From Cupriavidus pauculus (GTDB lineage Bacteria > Pseudomonadota > Gammaproteobacteria > Burkholderiales > Burkholderiaceae), in the NCBI RefSeq assembly GCF_008801835.1, contig NZ_VZOW01000002.1, positions 1 through 64,000 on the forward strand: DNA of 64,000 nt. Direction: 5' to 3'. The position numbers were made by a program, and so were the translations under genes. The first letter of the stretch is position 1; each line of letters starts with the position of its first letter. Under the pieces are notes generated by a model. That model did not search any database, was not told the DNA's origin, and worked only from the letters and a program-made list of their open reading frames with translations. Of this stretch, positions 57,517 through 64,000 are shown one piece after another.

Positions 57517-58209
57517 TCAAACCGCGATCAGCTCCCGCACGCCATCCTGCTCCATGGTGGCGCCGGCGCCCTTGGCCACCACCTCGCCGCGGCTCATCAC
57601 CACATAGTGGTCCGCCAGATGCCGGGCGAACTCGTAGTACTGCTCCACCAGCAGTACCGTCATGCCGAATTCGTCGACCAGCAGGCGCAGCGCGCGCCCG
57701 ATGTCCTGGATGATCGACGGCTGGATGCCTTCGGTCGGCTCGTCCAGGATCAGCAGTTGCGGCTCGCTCATCAGCGCCCGGCCGATCGCCAATTGCTGCT
57801 GCTGGCCGCCGGACAGATCGCCGCCGCGACGCTGGCGCATCGTGCGCAGCACCGGAAACAACTGGTAGATACGGTCGGGGACGCCCGACGGCTTGCCGCG
57901 GCTGGCCGCGCCGATCAGCAGGTTTTCCTCGACGGTCAGGCGAGGAAAGATCTCGCGCCCTTGCGGCACGTAACCGAGCCCTGCCGAGACCCGTTCGTAA
58001 GGCGCTTTCCTTTCCAGCGCCTTGCCGTCCCAGCTGATATGGCCGCTGCGCGTGGGCACCACGCCCATCAGGCATTTGAGCAGCGTGCTCTTGCCCACGC
58101 CGTTGCGGCCCAGCAGCGTGGTCAGCTTGCCCTGCGGCACTTCAAAAGACACATCGCGCAGGATATGGCTACCGCCGTAGAACTGGTTCAGTGCATTGAC
58201 CTGCAGCAT
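57517..58209 (-). CDS. urtE: Urea ABC transporter ATP-binding protein UrtE
   Basis: A 230-residue ATPase: Walker A GRNGVGKST, signature DLSGGQQQQLAIGRAL, Walker B LLILDEPTEGIQPSIIQDIG. It starts two bases after urtD ends. The LivF-like sequence fits the second ATPase of the UrtABCDE urea importer. Confidence 0.94.
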   Translation of the reverse strand: MLQVNALNQFYGGSHILRDVSFEVPQGKLTTLLGRNGVGKSTLLKCLMGVVPTRSGHISWDGKALERKAPYERVSAGLGYVPQGREIFPRLTVEENLLIGAASRGKPSGVPDRIYQLFPVLRTMRQRRGGDLSGGQQQQLAIGRALMSEPQLLILDEPTEGIQPSIIQDIGRALRLLVDEFGMTVLLVEQYYEFARHLADHYVVMSRGEVVAKGAGATMEQDGVRELIAV

Positions 58210-58211
58210 CG

Positions 58212-59060
58212 TTATCTTCCCAGGTAGGATTCGATCACGCGTTCATCGCGCTTCACGGCATCGAGCGTGCCTTCGGCCAGCAGGCTGCCTTCGGCCAGCA
58301 CCGTGACCTTGCCCGCATCGCCGGCCAGCGCGGCGACGAATTCCATGTCATGTTCGACCACCATCATCGAGCAGCTGCCGCGCAGGCTGTTGAGCAGCGC
58401 CGCCAGCTGCATGGTCTCTTCGTCGGTCATGCCCGCGACCGGTTCGTCGAGCAGCAGCAGTTGCGGCTGCTGCATCAGCAACATGCCGATTTCGAGCCGC
58501 TGTTTCTGGCCATGCGACAGCAATCCGGCCGGCCGGTAGGCCTCGTCCTCGAGCCCGGTCAGCGCCAGGGTTTCCTCGATGCGTCGATGACCCTCCTGCG
58601 TCAGCCGCGCGCGCAACGACGACCACCAGCGTTTGTCGGCCTTCATCGCCAGTTCCAGGTTTTCCCAGACAGCATGCTGTTCGAACACCGTCGGCTTCTG
58701 GAACTTCCGGCCGATGCCTGTTTGTGCGATGCGCGGTTCCGTCATGCGCATCAGGTCAATGGTTTGCCCCAGGAACACGCGGCCGGAGACGTTGGCATTG
58801 CGCGGCCCGGTCTTGCCGGTGATGACGTCCATCATGGTCGTCTTGCCAGCGCCGTTCGGTCCGATCACGCAGCGCAACTCGCCATGGTCGATCGACAGCG
58901 ACAGCTTGTTCAGCGCGCGGAAGCCGTCGAACTGCACCGTCAGATCTTCGACATAGAGAATCGGCCCGTGCGTGGTGTCGATCACGCCCGGCTCGACAAT
59001 ACGGCCAAGCCCGGTGGCATTGCCGCTTGCAGCCTGCTCCACTCCCAACGCGGCGTTCAT
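58212..59060 (-). CDS. urtD: Urea ABC transporter ATP-binding protein UrtD
   Basis: A 282-residue ATPase: Walker A GPNGAGKTT, signature LLSHGQKQRLEIGMLL, Walker B LLLLDEPVAGMTDEET, and the LivG-type VEHDMEFV switch. The first 30 residues are a non-conserved leader. It overlaps urtC by four bases. Confidence 0.94.
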   Translation of the reverse strand: MNAALGVEQAASGNATGLGRIVEPGVIDTTHGPILYVEDLTVQFDGFRALNKLSLSIDHGELRCVIGPNGAGKTTMMDVITGKTGPRNANVSGRVFLGQTIDLMRMTEPRIAQTGIGRKFQKPTVFEQHAVWENLELAMKADKRWWSSLRARLTQEGHRRIEETLALTGLEDEAYRPAGLLSHGQKQRLEIGMLLMQQPQLLLLDEPVAGMTDEETMQLAALLNSLRGSCSMMVVEHDMEFVAALAGDAGKVTVLAEGSLLAEGTLDAVKRDERVIESYLGR

Positions 59061-60256
59061 GCGTTACTCCCTTGATGCGGCGCGGCCACTGGTTCTTCGG
59101 CGGCTGACTCGATCCGTTCGGCCGGCGTGCGCGTGCCGCGCAGGCGCCGGACCAGGCCGACCACGCCATCGGGCAGGTACAGCGTCACGAGCACGAACAT
59201 CGCCCCGAGCAGGAACAGCCAGTATTCGGCGAAATAAGCCGTGAACATCGTCTTGGCGCCGTTGACCAGGAACGCGCCGACGATCGGGCCAATCAGCGTG
59301 CCGCGGCCGCCCACGGCCACCCAGACCGCCATTTCGATCGAGTTGGCGGGCGACATCTCGCCGGGATTAATGATGCCGACCTGGGGTACGTACAGGGCGC
59401 CGGCGATGCCGCACAGCACCGCCGAGAACGTCCACACGAACAGCTTGTAGCCGAGCGGGTTGTAGCCGGAGAACATCACGCGCATTTCGGCGTCGCGCAC
59501 GGCGGTGACGACGCGTCCGAGCTTTGACGTGACGATGTATCGGCACGCGATAAAACCGCCGACCAGCGCCAGGAACGTCAGCACAAACAGCGCGGTACGC
59601 GTCTGCGGCGCGGCGATTGCAAAGCCGGCGATCCGCTTGAAATCGGTGAAGCCGTTGTTGCCGCCGAATCCCGTTTCATTGCGGAAGAAAAGCAGCATGG
59701 CGGCGTACGTCATCGCCTGCGTGATGATCGACAAGTACACGCCCTTGATGCGCGAGCGGAACGCGAAAAAGCCGAACAGCCAGGCCAGCACGCCCGGCAC
59801 CAGCACCACCAGCAACAGCGCATACGGCAGGTGTTGGGTGCCATGCCAGAACCACGGCAGTTCCTTCCAGTCCAGGAACACCATGAAATCGGGCAGATCG
59901 CTCTTGTACACGCCTTCGCGGCCGATCGAGCGCATCAGGTACATGCCCATCGCATAGCCGCCGAGCGCGAAGAACAGCCCGTGCCCAAGGCTCAGGATGC
60001 CGCAATAGCCCCACACCAGATCTAGCGCGATGGCGGCCAGCGCAAAGCACATGATCTTGCCGATCAGCGTCAGCGCGTAGGCCGAAAGATGCAGCGGGTG
60101 CCCTTCGGGCAGCAGCAACGCGCAGACCGGCACGCCGACCGCCACGATCGCCGTCAGCGCAATCAGCAGCAGCCACACGCGGCCGGAAAACAGCGGTTGC
60201 CGCTGCGGCACGGAAAGGCGGAAAGCCTTGCCGGATTTCGATTGGAAACTGCTCAT
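59057..60256 (-). CDS. urtC: Urea ABC transporter permease UrtC
   Basis: A 399-residue LivM-like permease with about ten membrane segments, including YALTLIGKIMCFALAAIALDLVWGYCGILSLGHGLFFALGGYAMGMYL and the cytoplasmic EEA-like RYIVTSKLGRVVTAVRDAEMRVMFSGY. It starts one base after urtB ends. Confidence 0.94.
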   Translation of the reverse strand: MSSFQSKSGKAFRLSVPQRQPLFSGRVWLLLIALTAIVAVGVPVCALLLPEGHPLHLSAYALTLIGKIMCFALAAIALDLVWGYCGILSLGHGLFFALGGYAMGMYLMRSIGREGVYKSDLPDFMVFLDWKELPWFWHGTQHLPYALLLVVLVPGVLAWLFGFFAFRSRIKGVYLSIITQAMTYAAMLLFFRNETGFGGNNGFTDFKRIAGFAIAAPQTRTALFVLTFLALVGGFIACRYIVTSKLGRVVTAVRDAEMRVMFSGYNPLGYKLFVWTFSAVLCGIAGALYVPQVGIINPGEMSPANSIEMAVWVAVGGRGTLIGPIVGAFLVNGAKTMFTAYFAEYWLFLLGAMFVLVTLYLPDGVVGLVRRLRGTRTPAERIESAAEEPVAAPHQGSNA

Positions 60257-60257
60257 G

Positions 60258-61892
60258 TCAGGCCTCCGCGCTGCGCCCCTTGAGCGCGAAAAGTCCCTGC
60301 GGGCGCTTCTGGATGAAAAGCACGATCAGCACGAGGACGAAAATCTTGGCCAGCACCGCGCCGTAGAACGGCTCGATGAACTTGTTGATGATGCCCAGCC
60401 CAAACGCACCGACGATGGTGCCGGCCAGTTGGCCGACGCCGCCGAGCACCACCACCATGAACGAATCGATGATGTAGGCCTGTCCGAGGTCCGGTCCGAC
60501 ATTGCCGATCTGCGACAGCGCGCAGCCGCCAAGCCCGGCAATGCCGGCGCCGAAGGCAAACGCGTAGCTGTCGACCTTCCACGTGCGCACGCCTACGCAG
60601 GCGGCCATCGTGCGGTTCTGCGTCGTGGCGCGCACGAACAGGCCCAGGCGCGTGCGGTTCAGCACGGCCCACGCCACCGCCACCACGGCCAGTGCAAACG
60701 CGATGATGACCACGCGGTTGTAGGGAATCACCATCCCGGCCATGGCCTGGAAGCCACCGCTCATCCACACCGGATTGGCCACCTCCACGTTCTGCGCGCC
60801 AAAGATCGTGCGCACCGCCTGCATCAGCAGCAGGCTGACACCGAAGGTGGCCAGCAGGGTTTCCAGCGGACGGCCGTAGAGATGGCGCAGCACGATCCGC
60901 TCGAGCGCGAAGCCGACCACGCCCGCCCCCAGGAACGACGCCGGCAGCGCGGCCACCAGATACCAATCGAACGCTTGTGGCGCATAAGCGCGAAACAGCG
61001 TCTGCACCACGTAGGTGGCATAGGCGCCGATCATCAGGAATTCACCGTGCGCCATATTGATGACGCCGATCAGGCCATATGTGATGGCCAGGCCCAATGC
61101 GGCCAGCAGCAGGACGCTGCCCAGGCTCAGGCCGGCAAACAGATTGCCCAACAACTCCGCGCGACGCTGGTCGCTGCGCAGCACATCGATGGCTTGCTGG
61201 GCAGCCACGCGCACGCCCTCGTCGGGTTCCTTGTACTTGCCGGAAGCATCCTTTTCGACCAGCGGCATCAGCTTCTGGCGCGATTGCGGATTGCTGTCGC
61301 TGCCCATGATGCGGATTGCCTCGAGCCGCGCATCGCGCGTGGCGTCCGTGCCCTGCGCCAATACCGTATTGGCCCAGATCAGGTCCAGGCGCGCGCGCAA
61401 ACCGGCGTCGGCCTCGGCCTTGCGCGCAGCTTCGACGCTCTCACGCGAGGCATTCTCGGGCTGGTCGAGCAGCGTGTTGATGGCCTGCGTGCGTACCGCG
61501 ATGTCCGGCGATTGCAGCAGCAGGCTGCTGGCGGCACTGTCGACGATGGTGCGCAGGCTGTTGTTCAGCGTCAGCGATTCCAGCTCGTCGTCCTTCACCG
61601 TGACGGGCTGACCGGTGAGCGCGTCGAGCGTCTTGTCGCCGTCCTGGCGCACCAGGCCGACCGACGGCGCGTATTGCAATGCGTCATCCTGCAGCGCCTT
61701 CAGAAGCAGGCCGGCCTGCTCCGGTGGCGCCTGCGTCAGCTTGGTCAGCGCGGCGGTCTTGGCATCGAAATCGTCGCCGGCCAGCGGCTTCAGGTCGGCC
61801 TGCGTGAGGGGCGTGGCCGCCCACAGCGGCGCGGCTGCCAGCAGCAGCATGGCAAGCATGGCGCGTAGCCACGAGGTCAGGGATCGGTGCAT
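60258..61892 (-). CDS. urtB: Urea ABC transporter permease UrtB
   Basis: A 544-residue permease. Residues 1-240 form a signal peptide and a helical periplasmic domain (LTQADLKPLAGDDFDAKTAALTKL), a feature of urea-specific UrtB not seen in LivH. The membrane part (LGLAITYGLIGVINMAHGEFLMIGAYATY, VRATTQNRTMAACVGVRTWKVD) follows. It is 198 bases after urtA. Confidence 0.94.
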   Translation of the reverse strand: MHRSLTSWLRAMLAMLLLAAAPLWAATPLTQADLKPLAGDDFDAKTAALTKLTQAPPEQAGLLLKALQDDALQYAPSVGLVRQDGDKTLDALTGQPVTVKDDELESLTLNNSLRTIVDSAASSLLLQSPDIAVRTQAINTLLDQPENASRESVEAARKAEADAGLRARLDLIWANTVLAQGTDATRDARLEAIRIMGSDSNPQSRQKLMPLVEKDASGKYKEPDEGVRVAAQQAIDVLRSDQRRAELLGNLFAGLSLGSVLLLAALGLAITYGLIGVINMAHGEFLMIGAYATYVVQTLFRAYAPQAFDWYLVAALPASFLGAGVVGFALERIVLRHLYGRPLETLLATFGVSLLLMQAVRTIFGAQNVEVANPVWMSGGFQAMAGMVIPYNRVVIIAFALAVVAVAWAVLNRTRLGLFVRATTQNRTMAACVGVRTWKVDSYAFAFGAGIAGLGGCALSQIGNVGPDLGQAYIIDSFMVVVLGGVGQLAGTIVGAFGLGIINKFIEPFYGAVLAKIFVLVLIVLFIQKRPQGLFALKGRSAEA

Positions 61893-62090
61893 TCAGGAGT
61901 CTGGTTCGCGCGATGTCTCGCGTCTTGTGTTGGTGGTGATCAAACCCGCGGTGTTCTGCCGCGCCCGCGCACGGGAATGGATCGGGGCGCGGCATCGCCG
62001 CACGCGTCGCCGCCTTCGCGACGCGCGCCGCCGCCCTTCGCCCCGCCTCGTCCCCAGCGCGTGGGAACGAGGCGCGCACGAGGTCCGCGC
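61893..62090. other. Intercistronic region between urtA and urtB with stem-loop
   Basis: CGCCTCGT (62044-62051) pairs with ACGAGGCG (62067-62074). Such a stem between a binding-protein gene and its permease gene often protects the upstream part of the mRNA or reduces read-through, which keeps the binding protein in excess. No T-run follows on the minus strand. Confidence 0.45.
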
Positions 62091-63356
62091 TTAGTTGCCG
62101 CCGACCGACACCTTGTCGGCCTTGCCTTCGTTACCCGCGATGAACGGGCTCCAGGGCTGGGCGCGCACGGGCTTCGGCGTCTTCCAGACCACGTTGAACT
62201 GGCCGTCGCCCTTCACCTCGCCGATCATCACGGGCTTGTACAGGTGGTGGTTGTCGCCCATCGTCAGCGTGAAGCCGTCCGGCGCCTTGAAGGTCTGGCC
62301 GTACATCGCGGCGCGCACCTTGTCCGGATCGGTCGTGCCGGCCTTCTTCACGGCCTGCGCCCACATGTGGATGCCGACGTAGGTGGCTTCCATCGGATCG
62401 TTGGTCACGCGCTTGTCGCCGCCCGGCAGATTGTTGGCCTTGACCCAGTCGGCCCATTCCTTGCGGAACGCGTCGTTCTGGCTGTTCTTGACCGACATGA
62501 AGTAGTTCCACGCGGCCAGATGGCCCACCAGCGGCTTGGTGTCGATGCCGCGCAGTTCTTCCTCGCCCACGGAGAACGCCACCACCGGCACATCCTTGGC
62601 CTTCAGGCCAGCGTTGCCGAGTTCCTTGTAGAACGGCACGTTCGAATCGCCGTTGATGGTCGAGATCACGGCGGTCTTGCCGCCCTGCGAGAACTTCTTG
62701 ATGTTGGCGACGATGGTCTGGTAATCGCTATGACCAAACGGCGTGTAGACCTCTTCGATGTCCTTGTCGGCGACGCCCTTGCTCTTCAGGAACGCGCGCA
62801 GGATCTTGTTGGTGGTGCGCGGGTAGACGTAGTCGGTGCCCAGCAGGAAGAAACGCTTGGCGCCGCCGCCTTCCTTGCTCATCAGGTATTCCACGGCCGG
62901 AATGGCCTGCTGGTTCGGCGCCGCGCCCGTGTAGAACACGTTCTTGGACATCTCCTCGCCTTCGTACTGCACCGGATAGAACAGCAGCGCGTTGAGTTCC
63001 TCATAGACCGGCAGCACCGACTTGCGCGACACCGACGTCCAGCAGCCGAAGGTGACCGCGACCTTGTCCTTGGTGATCAGTTGGCGCGCCTTTTCGGCAA
63101 ACAGCGGCCAGTTCGATGCGGGGTCCACGACCACGGGCTCGAGCTTGCGTCCCAGCACGCCGCCGCTCTTGTTGATCTCGTCGATCGTCATCAACGCGAC
63201 GTCCTTGAGCGAGGTCTCCGAAATGGCCATCGTGCCCGACAGCGAATGCAGGATCCCGATCTTGATCGGTTCCTTGGTCTGGGCCATCAGCGGGCTGGTA
63301 CCAATCAGCGCTGCGGCGGCTACCGCCGACAGCTTCAGCATGTCACGTCGTTTCAT
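62091..63356 (-). CDS. urtA: Urea ABC transporter substrate-binding protein UrtA
   Basis: A 421-residue periplasmic protein. The N-terminus MKRRDMLKLSAVAAAALIG has a Tat-like RRDML motif and cleavage is likely after LMAQ. The body matches UrtA: KEPIKIGILHSLSGTMAISETSLKDVALM, FYPVQYEGEEMSKNVFYTGAAPNQQAIPAVEYL and YKPVMIGEVKGDGQF. The ATG at 63356 was chosen because GGGAG precedes it; a start 12 bases upstream is less likely. Confidence 0.95.
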   Translation of the reverse strand: MKRRDMLKLSAVAAAALIGTSPLMAQTKEPIKIGILHSLSGTMAISETSLKDVALMTIDEINKSGGVLGRKLEPVVVDPASNWPLFAEKARQLITKDKVAVTFGCWTSVSRKSVLPVYEELNALLFYPVQYEGEEMSKNVFYTGAAPNQQAIPAVEYLMSKEGGGAKRFFLLGTDYVYPRTTNKILRAFLKSKGVADKDIEEVYTPFGHSDYQTIVANIKKFSQGGKTAVISTINGDSNVPFYKELGNAGLKAKDVPVVAFSVGEEELRGIDTKPLVGHLAAWNYFMSVKNSQNDAFRKEWADWVKANNLPGGDKRVTNDPMEATYVGIHMWAQAVKKAGTTDPDKVRAAMYGQTFKAPDGFTLTMGDNHHLYKPVMIGEVKGDGQFNVVWKTPKPVRAQPWSPFIAGNEGKADKVSVGGN

Positions 63357-63421
63357 TGCAGCTCCCATTTCTTCCGATTTGTCGTATGTGGTCAGGGACT
63401 ACGCACCCCGGGAGATGCTTC

Positions 63422-63437
63422 TGCAACTAGCGTGCCA
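63422..63437 (-). promoter_or_regulatory. Sigma-54 promoter of the urt-ure block
   Basis: Read on the minus strand the sequence is TGGCACGCTAGTTGCA, a match at every fixed position to the TGGCACG-N4-TTGCW sigma-54 consensus. Transcription should start near 63411, leaving a leader of about 55 bases before urtA. Confidence 0.85.
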
Positions 63438-63547
63438 TGCGACGGGGCGCGCGGTTTCGCGCCTCGGGCAGCGCTGGCGCGACAAAGCGGCAAGGGAACG
63501 ATTTCGACGCACCAGGACGGTGCTGTGGGGACAGGGGTCGATGCGCT

Positions 63548-63594
63548 CGCCCATGCACCGCCGGCGTGCATCGGCACGATCCGGTGCATGGGCG
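63548..63594. promoter_or_regulatory. NtrC-like enhancer site(s) upstream of the sigma-54 promoter
   Basis: TGCACCGCCGGCGTGCA at 63554-63570 fits the TGCAC-N7-GTGCA NtrC pattern. A second, imperfect GCAC-N6-GTGC lies at 63574-63587. Both are inside a larger perfect inverted repeat (13-base arms at 63548-63560 and 63582-63594). The centre is about 150 bases upstream of the predicted start, a usual enhancer distance. Confidence 0.6.
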
Positions 63595-63627
63595 GGCAGC
63601 GCGGGTGCATGGCGCACCGCGGGCAAT

Positions 63628-63654
63628 AAAAAACGGGGCCCGAGGGCCCCGTTC
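63628..63654 (-). terminator. Terminator of the cyo operon
   Basis: The stem ACGGGGCCC / GGGCCCCGT (63633-63652), read on the minus strand, is followed by a run of six T residues. It separates cyoD from the urt promoter region. Confidence 0.85.
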
Positions 63655-63675
63655 TTCAATCCACCGTAACGAAGG

Positions 63676-64000
63676 TTACTTCATCCACGGCATCATGTTG
63701 GCGTTCATGTTGTGCATGATCCAGAGCGAACCGGCCAGCACGATGAACAGGATCAGCACCGTGAACAACAGCGCGGTGACATTCCAGCGCTGGCCGTCCG
63801 AGCCGTCCAGGTGCAGGAAGTACTTCAGGTGCACGACGATCTGGACGGCCGCCATGCCCAGGATGATCCAGAGCATGGTGCCACGGTCCATCGTACCGTC
63901 CATCACAATCTTGAACGGGATCACCGTCAGGATCACGGCCAGCACGAAGCCGATCACATACGACTTGACGCTGCTGTGGCCGTGCGATGCGCCGTGGGCG
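63676..64000 (-). CDS. cyoD: Cytochrome o ubiquinol oxidase subunit IV CyoD, 5' end outside the window
   Basis: A small inner-membrane subunit of the cytochrome bo3 oxidase with three membrane segments (GFVLAVILTVIPF, WIILGMAAVQIVVHLKYFLHLD, LLFTVLILFIVLAGSLWIMHNM). The frame stays open to the right edge and reads AHGASHGHSSVKSYVIGF, the His-rich N-terminus typical of CyoD, so the gene starts beyond 64000. The rest of the cyo operon should lie to the right. Confidence 0.93.
   Translation of the reverse strand, partial: AHGASHGHSSVKSYVIGFVLAVILTVIPFKIVMDGTMDRGTMLWIILGMAAVQIVVHLKYFLHLDGSDGQRWNVTALLFTVLILFIVLAGSLWIMHNMNANMMPWMK

Overview
The window looks like a chromosomal segment of a beta-proteobacterium of the order Burkholderiales, most likely Cupriavidus or a close relative. 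This rests on the high GC content, the two Bug-type (TctC) binding proteins, the contiguous urea-transport and urease block beside a cytochrome bo oxidase gene, and the overall metabolic gene set. The genus is an inference from gene content, not from a database match.

Layout. 1-9 kb: the end of a YhdP/AsmA-like envelope protein, a nitrilase-family amidase, tldD, a methyltransferase, and a DAHP synthase gene (aroG) preceded by a short aromatic-rich leader peptide and a complete attenuator. 9-14 kb: two small c-type cytochromes, then a MoxR ATPase / GNAT / VWA-protein cluster. 13-16 kb: a LysR regulator divergent from a Bug binding protein and an N-formylglutamate amidohydrolase. 16-22 kb: a putative lipoprotein, an M14 carboxypeptidase, yaaA, a PIN-domain protein, an aminotransferase and a glutathione transferase. 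22-26 kb: 3-hydroxyacyl-CoA dehydrogenase, enoyl-CoA hydratase and an ACAD11-type kinase. 26-27 kb: a second Bug protein.

27.7-44.2 kb is the accessory heart of the window. It holds a chaperone-usher fimbrial operon (pilin, chaperone, usher, tip adhesin) followed without a break by a two-partner-secretion transporter (FhaC-like) and a 3195-residue filamentous haemagglutinin. The same gene set is found at the Bordetella fha/fim locus, but here the haemagglutinin gene lies at the end. It contains 13 tandem 47-residue repeats. 44.4-51.4 kb: gamma-glutamyltransferase, a LysR regulator divergent from an ACAD10/11-type acyl-CoA dehydrogenase, a second glutathione transferase, and a divergent pair of an unknown protein and an XRE regulator.

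51.4-63.4 kb, all on the minus strand, reads urtA-urtB-urtC-urtD-urtE-ureD-ureA-ureJ-ureB-ureC-ureE-ureF-ureG. Urea is imported by the ABC transporter and hydrolysed by the nickel urease, whose assembly genes are included. A perfect sigma-54 promoter match and an NtrC-like palindrome lie upstream of urtA, so nitrogen limitation probably drives the block. The window ends inside cyoD. No rRNA, tRNA, CRISPR array, transposase or integrase was recognised.
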